Origin: Rhizobiales bacterium Y(2018)
GTDB lineage: Bacteria > Pseudomonadota > Alphaproteobacteria > Rhizobiales > Aestuariivirgaceae
DNA: 64,000 nt
Direction of reading: 5' to 3'
Assembly: GCA_005502925.1 (NCBI GenBank)
Contig: SCPD01000002.1
Span: 868,001 to 932,000, forward strand
Shown in pieces: positions 8,760 to 17,141 of the stretch (position 1 is the first letter of the stretch; each line of letters begins with the position of its first letter). The position numbers and the translations under genes were made by a program. Under the pieces are notes generated by a model, which saw only the letters and a program-made list of their open reading frames with translations, was not told the origin of the DNA and made no database searches.

Positions 8760-9422
8760 ATGAGCATGCTGGCCATCAGCAAAAGCACCATTGCCACGCA
8801 GATCGTCGAGGAGCTGCGCCGCCGTATCATCAAGGGTGAATATCGCGCCGGCATGAAATTGCAGCAGGAGCAGATCGCCCAGGAGCTCGGCGTCAGCCGC
8901 AGCCCGGTGCGCGAGGCGCTGCGCCAGCTCGAGGCCGAGGGCCTGGTGATCCTGATCTCGCAGAAGGGCGCCGAGGTGGCGCCGATCTCGGCCAGCGAAG
9001 TGGCCGAGATGTTCGAGATCCGGCTTCAGCTCGAGCCGCATCTCCTGGCGCTCGCCATCCCGCAAATGACGGCCGCCGATCTTTCCGAGGCGGCGCGCCT
9101 CATCGCGCTGATGGAGACGAGCGATGTCGGCAATTGGGGCATGCTGAACTGGGATCTGCATCGCAGTCTCTATCGCCCGGCCGACCGGCCGACCATCCTG
9201 CGCATGCTGGAGCGGGTGCATCAGAATATCGATCGTTATCTGCGCATGGAGATCACCCGTTATGACGGCCGCGCCACCGCCAAGGTCGAGCATCAGACGC
9301 TCGTTTCCCTGTGCCGGGCGGGCCAGGTGGAGCGGGCCGTGTCACTCCTGCGCATGCATATCCTCAACGCCACCGCGCATCTGCCCGAGATGGCGAAGCC
9401 CGACAATGGGAGTGCCTCATGA
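8760..9422 (+). CDS. GntR-family (FCD type) transcriptional regulator
   Basis: A 220-residue regulator starting at ATG 8760; the frame is open further upstream, but family alignment begins here. The winged helix is clear (QIAQELGVSRSPVREALRQLEAEGLV, residues about 40-66). The C-terminal all-helical FCD effector domain contains the usual His-rich positions (DLHRSLY, VEHQTLV) for metal and ligand. FCD regulators respond to organic acids or sugar acids. It overlaps the SDR gene by 4 bases (ATGA), so the two are co-translated, and it faces the PhyH gene. TGCGCA occurs twice in the divergent gap (8699-8704, 8714-8719). Confidence 0.9.
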   Translation: MSMLAISKSTIATQIVEELRRRIIKGEYRAGMKLQQEQIAQELGVSRSPVREALRQLEAEGLVILISQKGAEVAPISASEVAEMFEIRLQLEPHLLALAIPQMTAADLSEAARLIALMETSDVGNWGMLNWDLHRSLYRPADRPTILRMLERVHQNIDRYLRMEITRYDGRATAKVEHQTLVSLCRAGQVERAVSLLRMHILNATAHLPEMAKPDNGSAS

Positions 9423-10192
9423 TCAAGAGCGACGGCCGCACCGCGGTGGTGACCGGCGGGGCGAGCGGCATCGGCGAGGCGGTGCTGCGCCGTTTCGCCG
9501 AGGCAGGCTGGCGGACTGTTTCGGCCGATATCGACGCGAAACGCGGCGCAGCCGTCGTCGATGAGCTCACACGAGCGGGCGCCGACAGCCACTTCATCCG
9601 CGTCGACATGGCGGAGGAGAAGGATATCGCGGCACTGGCGGAGTTCTTCGGCGCCGTGGATGCCCTGATCAACTCCGCCGGACTTTTGCAGAATGCCGTG
9701 CGTGTCCTCGACATGGACATCGCCGAATTCGACCGCATCCAGGCGGTCAATGTCCGTGGCACCTTGCTGGCCTCGCGTCATTTCGGCAAAGCCATGTGCG
9801 CCAGGGGCTCAGGCAGCATTGTCAATCTCTGCTCGCTCACCGGCATCAGGCCTTCGGCGCAACCGGCCTATGCGATGGGCAAAGCCAGCCTCGACATGCT
9901 GACCCAGATCCTCGCCGCCGAGCTGGGCCCGCATGGCGTGCGGGTCAATGCAGTAGCGCCCGGCTATACGCTCACCCCCGCGATGCAGGCGCGCATCGAT
10001 AGCGGTGCCCGCGATCCCAAACGCGTGACCGAAAATTCCGCGCTCGGCCGTTTCGTTGCCCCGCGCGAGGTCGCCGATGCGATCCTGTTCCTGTGTTCCG
10101 ACATGGCCTCCGCGATCACTGGCGTGACGCTGCCGATCGATTGCGGCTGGCTCGCGACCTCGGCCTACAAGTCATACGCCGCTCAGCCCTGA
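9419..10192 (+). CDS. Short-chain dehydrogenase/reductase (SDR)
   Basis: A 257-residue classical SDR. ATG 9419 overlaps the upstream GntR stop. It has the cofactor loop TGGASGIG, an acidic residue after beta-2 (SADID) favouring NAD(H), NSAG where NNAG is typical, catalytic Ser in CSLTG and the YAMGK Tyr/Lys pair, so it should be an active oxidoreductase on an alcohol or ketone. Neighbours suggest a small pathway with the PhyH dioxygenase under the same GntR regulator. The last 10 bases overlap the convergent glycosyltransferase pseudogene. Confidence 0.9.
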   Translation: MIKSDGRTAVVTGGASGIGEAVLRRFAEAGWRTVSADIDAKRGAAVVDELTRAGADSHFIRVDMAEEKDIAALAEFFGAVDALINSAGLLQNAVRVLDMDIAEFDRIQAVNVRGTLLASRHFGKAMCARGSGSIVNLCSLTGIRPSAQPAYAMGKASLDMLTQILAAELGPHGVRVNAVAPGYTLTPAMQARIDSGARDPKRVTENSALGRFVAPREVADAILFLCSDMASAITGVTLPIDCGWLATSAYKSYAAQP

Positions 10193-10927
10193 TCGAGGGC
10201 GGCGCGCAGCTGATCGCCGACAATGACCGTCTCTCCTGAGTAGTCGGCGAGCGCTTTGCGGATCAGCGCGAGATCGCTTTGGCGGTCATGCTGGCGGGCA
10301 TAGCCGTCGCCCGCATTGTCGTCGCCGGGATAACGCCCGGCTTTGTGGGCATAGAGGTCCATGCCGGCGATGATGAGCCGCTGCGGTGCGAGCTGTGGCC
10401 ATGGCGATCATCAGCGCGCCATTTGTCGGCAAGCGATCCTCGGTGGGATCGAGCTGGCCGGGAAGCAACTCGTCGAAGAAACCATAGCCGCGCCGAGGCG
10501 GGGAGAGACGACGGCAATAGCCGGAGAGAATTGGCAGCCCGGCCGCGCGGTTCGGGAAGATGACGATCGGCTGCTTCTTGCCTGTCGGCAGGTCGGGATC
10601 GGCAGTGAACACCATTTCCGGCTCGATCAGAAGACCGCGGGCGCGCCAGATCCAGTTCACCCGGAAGAGCGCGTCATGGGGCGTCTCCCTCAAGCGCGGA
10701 TCCTCGGAAGAAGGTCCATTGCCGAGACACAGGATCGTCTTCGGCGCGCCGAGCCGGCGTTTGAGTTCGATGACGTCTGCGATGGGTGATCCTGCGAGGC
10801 GTGTCACGAGCGCTGGCGTAACGTCCGAAATGGCCGCGTCCGCGCGTTCCGGGAGCTGACTCGCAATGTCATTGGCATTCAAGGTTTTGGCCGCTTCCAG
10901 TTGCAAGGCGGGATCGAGTGCTTGCAA
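10183..10927 (-). pseudogene. Frameshifted GT29-like (sialyltransferase-fold) glycosyltransferase
   Basis: Two frames together read as one protein. The upstream frame carries ILCLGNGPSSEDPRL...HDALFRVNWIW, which looks like a sialylmotif L, and LPTNGALMIAMA, like motif S. At about 10396 an extra base breaks the frame. Shifting there continues as QLAPQRLIIAGMDLYAHKAG...VIVGDQLRAALDQG with stop TGA at 10185-10183. The N-terminus is unclear: TTG 10927 is the first usable start, and the frame is open to 10981. Family members transfer sugars onto glycans. It may be a recent inactivation or a sequencing error. Confidence 0.65.
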
Positions 10928-11054
10928 CCACCTCTTGAAAGCGCGTGGTCTGGGCGTGGGCAGTGCTGTCAGGGCAAAAATCTAGGCAGGATAATCGACG
11001 ACCCAGGCAGGCGCTTCTTCTTCACCGCTGCCGTTGATTGAAACGGATTGGGAC

Positions 11055-11660
11055 CTATTTCCGCTCGTAGGCGGCGACCACGCCTTCCGCCATTCGCTTG
11101 AAGCGGGCGCACGGTCCTTCCGGGCCGTCGCTCTGCCGGCTGATGCGGGCGCCCTCGAAGAGAAGGCACAGCGTGTCGGCGGCGAGCTCGGGCTGCGTCA
11201 GGTCGGCGCGCTGGCACAGACCGACGAGCCGGCGGCGGTGCTCTTTCTTGCCTTCCTCGATCACCCGCCGGCCGGGGTGATCGGGTTCGGTGAGCTCGAC
11301 CGCCGCATTGGCGATCTCGCAGCCGCGCTTGTCGGAGGCGATGCACTGGGCGCCGGCGCCGATCCAGGCGATGAGCTGCGCTTTGGGATTATCGGGATAC
11401 TCACGCTCGAGTTCGTCCCATTTGCTCATCGTCTCATTGATGGCCTTCTGCAGGCATTCGACGATGAGATCGTCCTTCGAGCCGAAGTGACGGTAGAGCG
11501 TCATCTTATTGGTGCCGGCGGCCTCGGTGATCGCTTCGACGCCGATGCCCTTGATGCCGTGCTGATGGAAGAGGTCGCGAGCGGTGTGCAGGAGTCGGTC
11601 GCGCGGTTTGAGGCTGGAAGCAGTCGCCTCTTCGGGTTTCTGCAAAATTTTTACACCCAT
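11055..11660 (-). CDS. TetR-family repressor of the adjacent RND efflux operon
   Basis: A 201-residue regulator. The N-terminal helix-turn-helix is IGVEAITEAAGTNKMTLYRHFGSKDDLI (about residues 38-65), and the C-terminal ligand domain is of the TetR_C type with QCIASDKRGCEIANAAVEL. It is transcribed away from the RND operon across an 80-base gap full of dyads, the classic arrangement of an efflux repressor that also represses itself and releases DNA on binding a toxic ligand. The ligand is not predictable. Confidence 0.9.
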   Translation of the reverse strand: MGVKILQKPEEATASSLKPRDRLLHTARDLFHQHGIKGIGVEAITEAAGTNKMTLYRHFGSKDDLIVECLQKAINETMSKWDELEREYPDNPKAQLIAWIGAGAQCIASDKRGCEIANAAVELTEPDHPGRRVIEEGKKEHRRRLVGLCQRADLTQPELAADTLCLLFEGARISRQSDGPEGPCARFKRMAEGVVAAYERK

Positions 11661-11741
11661 GGTCTTGACTCTGTTGTGACCGATCGGTAACAGTATGCTC
11701 GTTAATGACCGGTAACACCCTGTCAGAGTTTAGTCAAGACC
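11661..11741. promoter_or_regulatory. Divergent TetR/RND control region with operator-like dyads
   Basis: GGTCTTGACT (11661-11670) and AGTCAAGACC (11732-11741) form a 10-bp inverted repeat at the two ends, so TTGACT-like -35 hexamers point inward from both sides. Inside lie the perfect palindrome ACCGATCGGT (11679-11688) and a half-related ACCGGT (about 11708-11713), each followed by AAC. These are good TetR operator candidates covering both promoters. Confidence 0.6.
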
Positions 11742-11781
11742 CCGATGCCCGCCGGCATCCCGTTACGTCAAGGAGGCAGAA

Positions 11782-11934
11782 ATGTCATTCTATTACAAGG
11801 GCCCCACCATCGATCAGCTGATGAGCGATCCCGTGACGCTCGCCATGATGGAAGCGGACCATGTCGATCCGGTCGTCTTCAAGCAGATGCTGGACCGGAC
11901 CAGCCGGCGCCTGCGCGCCGACCGCACTGCCTGA
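11782..11934 (+). CDS. 50-residue leader-gene protein of the RND operon
   Basis: A short ORF with a strong AGGAGG six bases before its ATG, so translation is likely. The product starts MSFYYKGPTIDQ and ends in a basic RRLRADRTA tail; it is soluble and mostly helical, without a signal peptide. It is the first gene after the divergent promoter and ends 22 bases before the RND permease. No family is recognised. It could be a small accessory protein of the pump or a translated leader. Confidence 0.65.
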   Translation: MSFYYKGPTIDQLMSDPVTLAMMEADHVDPVVFKQMLDRTSRRLRADRTA

Positions 11935-11956
11935 CGACCACTAGGATATTCCCCAC

Positions 11957-14900
11957 ATGGTCGGCTTTTTCATCGAGCGACCGATATTCGCCTCGGCCAT
12001 CGCCATCATCATGGTGCTGGCCGGGGCCATCGCCTATTACCTGCTGCCGGTAGCGCAGTTCCCCAATATCACCCCGCCCCAGGTGGTGGTGAGCGCCAGC
12101 TATCCGGGCGCCAGCGCCCAGGTGGTCGCCGATACGGTGACGACGCCGCTCGAACAGTCGATCAATGGCGCCGAAGGCATGACCTACATGTCCTCGGCCA
12201 GCTCCAATGACGGGTCGTCCCGCATCACCGTGACCTTCGATGTCGGCTTCGACGCCGATCTCGCCGCGGTCGACGTGCAAAACCGTGTCTCGCAGGCCGC
12301 ATCCTCGCTGCCGGCCATCGTCAATCAGGCCGGCGTGACGGTGAAGAAGCAGAATCCCAGCTTCGTCATGGTCGTCAATCTGATCTCGCCCGACAAATCG
12401 GTAGATGCCGTCGGCTTGAGCAATTATGCCTTCTTGCAGATCGCTGATCCCCTGAAACGCGTGGCGGGTGTCGGCGACGTCATTATCTGGGGTGAGCGGC
12501 GCTATTCGATGCGCATCTGGCTCGATCCCGATAAGCTCGCCAATCTCGGCATCACCGCCGTCGATGTACAGAACGCCATTGCCGAGCAGAATGTCCAGGT
12601 CGCCGCCGGCAAGATCGGCCAGTCGCCGGCTCCGTCGGGCACTGCCTTCGAGATGCAGGTCAACGCCACCGGCCGCCTCGCTGACCCGCAAGCCTTCGGC
12701 GATATCGTCGTGCGCGCCAATTCGGTGCAAGGCTCGCTGGTGCGCTTGCGTGATGTCGCGCGCATCGAGCTCGGCTCGCTGCTTTATTCCACCTCGGCCT
12801 TCCAGAACGACAATCCGACCATCTTCATCGGCGTCTTCCAGATGCCGGGCTCGAACGCGCTGCAGCTGCAGAAGGCCGTCGAAGACAAGATGCTGCAGCT
12901 CTCGGCGCAGTTCCCGAAGGGCATCACCTACAACATCAAATACAACACCACCCGTTTCGTCTCGGCGGCGATGGAAGACGTGGTGAAGACGCTGCTCGAG
13001 GCGCTCGTGCTCGTCGTTGCCGTGGTTTTCATCTTCCTGCAGAACTGGCGCACCACGCTCATTCCCGTCATCGCTATTCCGGTCTCGCTGATCGCCACCA
13101 TGGTGGTGATGCTGGGGCTGGGCTTTTCGCTCAACATGCTGAGCCTCCTCGGCATGGTGCTGGCCATCGGCCTCGTGGTCGACGACGCCATCGTCGTGGT
13201 CGAGAATGTCGAGCGCCAGCTCGAAGCCGGGCACCCACCGCTCGAAGCGGCGCGCCGCGCCATGAAGGAAGTGACGGGACCGATCATTGCCACCACTGCC
13301 GTGCTGATGGCGGTGTTCATCCCGGTGGCCTTCATTCCAGGCGTCACCGGCCAGCTCTACAACCAATTTGCGTTGACCGTCGCCATCTCGGTCGGCATTT
13401 CGGCCTTCAACTCGCTCACTTTGAGCCCGGCTTTGTCGGCCGCCTTCCTGCGCCACCGCCCGCCCTCGCAGTTCTTCTTTTATCGCTGGTTCAACGCAGG
13501 CTTCGGCTGGCTGTCGCATGTCTATTCGGCTTCGGTGCGCAGCTTCATCAGATTGCGCTGGCTGATGTTCGGTTTCTTCGCCGTCCTCATCGCCGCGACC
13601 TATCTCGTCTCGACCCGAATCCCATCGGCCTTCCTCCCCGTCGAGGATCAGGGTTATTTCTTCGCCGTCGTGCAATTGCCGGACGGCGCCTCGCTCGAAC
13701 GCACCGAAGCGCTGGTCGAGAAGGTCCGTCAGACGCTCAGCGCCGAACCGGGCATCGACACGGTGATGGGCATCAACGGCTTGAACTTCCTCACTTTCGC
13801 CAACCAGTCGAACGCGGCGGCCGTCTTCGCCGTGCTCAAGCCCTGGGACGAGCGCGGGCCAGGCCTGTCGGCGACCGACATCGTCAACAATGTGAGGCCC
13901 AAGCTCTTCGGCATGCCGGAAGGTCTCGTCCTCGCTTTCGAGCCGCCGTCGATCAATGGTCTCGGCACCACGGGCGGCTTCGAATTCCAGGTCGAGGATC
14001 TGACCGGCCGCGGCACGGCGGCCGTCAATGAGGCGACGCAGGCTTTGTTGGCCGAGGCGCGCAAGCAGCCGGAGCTCAACCCGCAGACGCTCTTCACCAC
14101 CTTCTCGACCGTGACACCGCAATTCAACTATGAGCTCGACCGCAACAAGGCCAAGCTCCTGGGGCTTAATCTGCCGGATGTGTTCAACACGCTGCAGATC
14201 TATCTGGGCTCGCTCTATGTGAACGACTTCAATATGTTCGGCCGCACCTTCCGCGTGACCTTGCAGGCCGAGCAGGGGGCCCGGGCGTCGGCGAACGATC
14301 TGAGCCGCCTCTATGTGCGCAACAATACGGGCGAGATGGTGCCGCTCTCCACGCTGGGCGCGCTGAAACCGATCGTCGGGCCCGAGACCGTGACGCACTA
14401 CAACAATTACGGCTCGGCGCTGATCAACGGCAACGCCGCGCCGGGCTTCAGCTCAGGGCAAGCCATCGAGGCCATGGAGCGCGCGGCCGCCACGTCCTTG
14501 CCGAAGGATTTCGGCTTCGAATGGACCGGCATCACCTATCAGGAGCTGAAAGCGGGATCGGTCGCCATCATCGTCTTCGCTTTGGCGCTGGTCTTCTGTT
14601 TCCTCATCCTGGCCGCTCAGTATGAAAGCTGGTCGATGCCCTTCATGGTGCTGCTCTCGGTGCCGACGGCGATCTTCGGCGCGCTGCTCGCCATCTGGGT
14701 GCGCGGCATGCAGATGGATGTCTATTCGCAGATCGGCTTCGTGATGCTGATCGGCCTTGCCGCCAAGAACGCCATTCTGATCGTCGAATTCGCCAAGCAT
14801 CTGCGCGAAAGCGGCCTCGGCATCGTCGAGGCGGCGATGGAAGCGGGCCGGCTGCGTCTGCGCCCGATCCTTATGACGGCTTTCGCCTTCATCCTGGGTG

Positions 14901-15100
14901 TCGTGCCGCTGATGCTGGCGTCGGGGGCAGGTGCCGCCAGCCGCCAGTCGCTCGGCACCGCCGTCTTCGGCGGCATGCTCGCCGCCACCGTGCTCACCCT
15001 CATCTTCGTCCCCGTTTTCTATGCGGTGATCGAGGAGTGGCGCGAGCGTAAGCAGAAAGCCGAACCGGACCTGGTGCCGCACGCCCAGCCGGCCGAATAG
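11957..15100 (+). CDS. RND multidrug efflux permease (HAE1 / AcrB family)
   Basis: A 1047-residue inner-membrane proton antiporter of normal AcrB length. The first helix follows MVGFFIERPIFA, with large periplasmic loops after helices 1 and 7. The proton relay is present: Asp409-Asp410 in LVVDDAIVVVENVER and Lys937 in GLAAKNAILIVEFAK. It should pump hydrophobic or amphipathic compounds from periplasm to outside together with the fusion protein encoded next and an outer-membrane channel not present here. The order permease then adaptor is the reverse of the usual acrAB arrangement. Control is probably by the divergent TetR. Confidence 0.95.
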   Translation: MVGFFIERPIFASAIAIIMVLAGAIAYYLLPVAQFPNITPPQVVVSASYPGASAQVVADTVTTPLEQSINGAEGMTYMSSASSNDGSSRITVTFDVGFDADLAAVDVQNRVSQAASSLPAIVNQAGVTVKKQNPSFVMVVNLISPDKSVDAVGLSNYAFLQIADPLKRVAGVGDVIIWGERRYSMRIWLDPDKLANLGITAVDVQNAIAEQNVQVAAGKIGQSPAPSGTAFEMQVNATGRLADPQAFGDIVVRANSVQGSLVRLRDVARIELGSLLYSTSAFQNDNPTIFIGVFQMPGSNALQLQKAVEDKMLQLSAQFPKGITYNIKYNTTRFVSAAMEDVVKTLLEALVLVVAVVFIFLQNWRTTLIPVIAIPVSLIATMVVMLGLGFSLNMLSLLGMVLAIGLVVDDAIVVVENVERQLEAGHPPLEAARRAMKEVTGPIIATTAVLMAVFIPVAFIPGVTGQLYNQFALTVAISVGISAFNSLTLSPALSAAFLRHRPPSQFFFYRWFNAGFGWLSHVYSASVRSFIRLRWLMFGFFAVLIAATYLVSTRIPSAFLPVEDQGYFFAVVQLPDGASLERTEALVEKVRQTLSAEPGIDTVMGINGLNFLTFANQSNAAAVFAVLKPWDERGPGLSATDIVNNVRPKLFGMPEGLVLAFEPPSINGLGTTGGFEFQVEDLTGRGTAAVNEATQALLAEARKQPELNPQTLFTTFSTVTPQFNYELDRNKAKLLGLNLPDVFNTLQIYLGSLYVNDFNMFGRTFRVTLQAEQGARASANDLSRLYVRNNTGEMVPLSTLGALKPIVGPETVTHYNNYGSALINGNAAPGFSSGQAIEAMERAAATSLPKDFGFEWTGITYQELKAGSVAIIVFALALVFCFLILAAQYESWSMPFMVLLSVPTAIFGALLAIWVRGMQMDVYSQIGFVMLIGLAAKNAILIVEFAKHLRESGLGIVEAAMEAGRLRLRPILMTAFAFILGVVPLMLASGAGAASRQSLGTAVFGGMLAATVLTLIFVPVFYAVIEEWRERKQKAEPDLVPHAQPAE

Positions 15101-15110
15101 GAACCACGCC

Positions 15111-16259
15111 ATGCGCATCTGGAAAATCGCCACTGCCCTGACCCTCATTGCCGCCGCCGGCGCCTTCGCCTGGTTCCGCGGCGACCCGCAGCTTCTCACC
15201 AGCCTGGTGAGCAAGCCCGCCGATGCCGCGGTGGAGCCGGCGCCGATGCAGGCCATGCCGGTGCCCGTCACCGGCGTCGTCAAGAAGACCATCCCGGTCT
15301 ATCTCGATTATGCGGCGCGCACCGAAGCGATCCGCAGCGTGGCGCTTCAGGCCAAGGTTTCGGGCTATATCCTCGATCAGCCGGCGACCGACGGCGCCGA
15401 TGTGAAGCGGGGCGATCTCCTCTACCGGATCGACCCGCGCGATTATCAGGCGGTCCTCGCCCAGGTGCAGGCGCAGACGGAGCGTGACCAGGCCTCGCTC
15501 GATTATGCCAAAGCCAATCTCGACCGCGGCAGCGATCTCACCAAGACCGGCTTCCTTTCCAAGGACAGCTTTCAGCAGCGGGCGAGCGCAGTCGCACAGG
15601 GCGAGGCCACCGTCGTCGCCGGCAAGGCGGCGATCCAGGCGGCCGAGATCAATCTCGGCTATACGGTGATCAAGGCGCCCTTCGACGGCAGGCTCGGCCG
15701 CAACCAGGCGCCGGTCGGCACGCTCATCAATGTCGGCGGCACGGCGCTGAACACATTGGTGCAGATCAGCCCGATCTATATCACCTTCGCGCCGAGCGAG
15801 GCCGAGCTCGTCCTGATCCAGAAGGCGAAAGCCGAAGGACCGGTCACGGCCGAGGTCACTGTGCCGGGCGATCAGGGCCCGCCCCGCAAAGGTGAGCTGA
15901 CATTCCTCGACAACCAGGTCGATCACACGACCGGCACGATCATTGCGCGCGCCACCATCGCCAATGAGGACCTGAGCCTGCTGCCCGGTCAATATGTGAA
16001 TATCCGGCTTCTGGTCGGTGAGCGGCCCGATTCACTCATGGTTCCGCAAGTGGCTTTGGGCTCGAACCAGCTCGGCAAGTTCGTTTATGTGGTCGATCAG
16101 GGCAAGGTCGGCATGCGTCTCGTCGATCTGGGCCCGACCGAAGGGCCGCTTGTTTCCGTGACGAAAGGCATTGCCGAGGGCGATCAGATCATCAGCGGCA
16201 ATCTGCAGAAGATCGGACCCGGCATGCCGGTCACGCCGATCTCGACGCCGGAATCTTAG
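15111..16259 (+). CDS. RND efflux periplasmic adaptor (membrane fusion protein)
   Basis: A 382-residue protein with an N-terminal membrane anchor or signal (about residues 4-21), a lipoyl half-motif (VALQAKVSGYI...GADVKRGDLLYRIDP), an alpha-hairpin (about 100-165), the second lipoyl half (INLGYTVIKAPFDGRLG) and beta-barrel and membrane-proximal domains to the end. There is no lipobox Cys, so it is probably held by the N-terminal helix. It begins 10 bases after the permease stop and links the pump to an outer-membrane channel. No TolC-like gene is in the window. Confidence 0.93.
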   Translation: MRIWKIATALTLIAAAGAFAWFRGDPQLLTSLVSKPADAAVEPAPMQAMPVPVTGVVKKTIPVYLDYAARTEAIRSVALQAKVSGYILDQPATDGADVKRGDLLYRIDPRDYQAVLAQVQAQTERDQASLDYAKANLDRGSDLTKTGFLSKDSFQQRASAVAQGEATVVAGKAAIQAAEINLGYTVIKAPFDGRLGRNQAPVGTLINVGGTALNTLVQISPIYITFAPSEAELVLIQKAKAEGPVTAEVTVPGDQGPPRKGELTFLDNQVDHTTGTIIARATIANEDLSLLPGQYVNIRLLVGERPDSLMVPQVALGSNQLGKFVYVVDQGKVGMRLVDLGPTEGPLVSVTKGIAEGDQIISGNLQKIGPGMPVTPISTPES

Positions 16260-16330
16260 CTCTACGATCGGCGCGGAATATGCCACAATAAGCGCGGGAC
16301 ACGGCGCTTTATTGCGGGTGTAGCGCTAGA

Positions 16331-16891
16331 ATGCTGAAATCGTTGGTGTGTACGGCCCTGGGCCTCTGGCTGGCAGGAATGTTCTCCACGTCTGTCCAAT
16401 CGGCGGATATTCTCGTATCGCCGTCGCCGGGGGCCGGATCCCTCGTCAGGATCACGGGTCAGCTCGAGTTCGTTGATGCGGTCACATTCCTGCGTAAGAC
16501 CGGAGCGCTGAAGGAAGCGGTTGTTCTGCTCCGTAGTCCGGGCGGCAATGCCGCGGCCGGAGTTCTGATCGGCCGCGCAATCCGGAAAAAGGGTTTCCAG
16601 ACCATCGTGCCGACCTCGGTGAAATGTATTTCTGCCTGTGCCTTGGCTTGGCTCGGTGGCGCCCGGCGCTTCATGGGAGAAGGTGCTCGGATAGGTTTTC
16701 ACGCTGCCTATAGTTTGCGGGGCGGAAGGCCGGCCCGGCACAGCAGCGCCAATACCCATGTGGTGAACTATATGAGGCAACTCGGGCTTTCGTCCCGGGC
16801 TATCGCCCGACTTGTCCATGCCTCGCCGGGCGGAATGTATTGGCTGACCCGCAGATCGGCCCGGGATATCGGCATTAAGATCGGCTTCTAG
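16331..16891 (+). CDS. Periplasmic ClpP/SppA-fold protein, short copy
   Basis: A 186-residue exported protein (signal peptide about 1-24). It shows the ClpP/crotonase-fold pattern of periplasmic COG3904-type proteins: LRSPGGNAAAG as oxyanion loop, nucleophile-like Ser101 in CISACALAWLGG and His124 in IGFHAAY. The third catalytic residue cannot be fixed by eye. It is a close paralogue of the gene at 17142, matching it across the whole catalytic part, but it stops where the longer copy adds a PAN-like domain. Role unknown; peptide cleavage in the periplasm is the plausible reading. Confidence 0.75.
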   Translation: MLKSLVCTALGLWLAGMFSTSVQSADILVSPSPGAGSLVRITGQLEFVDAVTFLRKTGALKEAVVLLRSPGGNAAAGVLIGRAIRKKGFQTIVPTSVKCISACALAWLGGARRFMGEGARIGFHAAYSLRGGRPARHSSANTHVVNYMRQLGLSSRAIARLVHASPGGMYWLTRRSARDIGIKIGF

Positions 16892-16938
16892 AGCGCTTCC
16901 CGCCAAAGTTGCTCGACTTTGGCGATAAGGAAGCGCTC
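16891..16938. repeat. Intergenic palindrome 1
   Basis: GAGCGCTTCC (16891-16900) pairs with GGAAGCGCTC (16929-16938), and CGCCAAAGT (16901-16909) with ACTTTGGCG (16916-16924), leaving a four-base bulge. It overlaps the stop codon region of the preceding gene and may act as its terminator. Confidence 0.75.
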
Positions 16939-16954
16939 CAGATTATATGTTTTC

Positions 16955-17012
16955 GAGCCCTTTTTCCCGCTTCGATCGAACCGGAACGGTTCGATCGAAG
17001 CGGGAAGGGCTC
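16955..17012. repeat. Intergenic palindrome 2, 17-bp perfect stem
   Basis: CCCGCTTCGATCGAACC (16966-16982) pairs perfectly with 16988-17004 around a five-base loop. An outer arm GAGCCCTT pairs with AAGGGCTC (17005-17012) after a small bulge. This is one of the strongest dyads in the window. Confidence 0.8.
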
Positions 17013-17013
17013 T

Positions 17014-17062
17014 AGAGCATCGGCCCGAAAAGTGCGTGCGGTTCTCGGGCAAGAATTCCGCG
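17014..17062. repeat. Degenerate REP-like element
   Basis: AGAGCATCGGCCCGAAAAGTGCG followed by CGGTTCTCGGG has the same layout as the palindrome at 960-1004 (GAGCAT, CGAAAAGTG, CGGTTNTC), but the outer arms no longer pair well. It appears to be an eroded member of the same family. Confidence 0.55.
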
Positions 17063-17141
17063 CTGGTTATTGGAATAGTGGCTGCACCGGCCTCGTGAAG
17101 TATGCCACCATGCCGGTGAGGCACCGCACTGAGGGGCGGGA

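Noticed and set aside
10969-11346. Frames downstream of the TetR gene considered as a separate gene
   Set aside because: They overlap the TetR coding region in another frame, are Arg-rich and have no ribosome site.
11879-14398. An 839-codon open frame on the minus strand opposite the RND permease
   Set aside because: It lies wholly within an unmistakable AcrB-type gene. Its translation is rich in His, Arg, Gly and Asp with no recognisable domain, as expected from antisense of a GC-rich gene.
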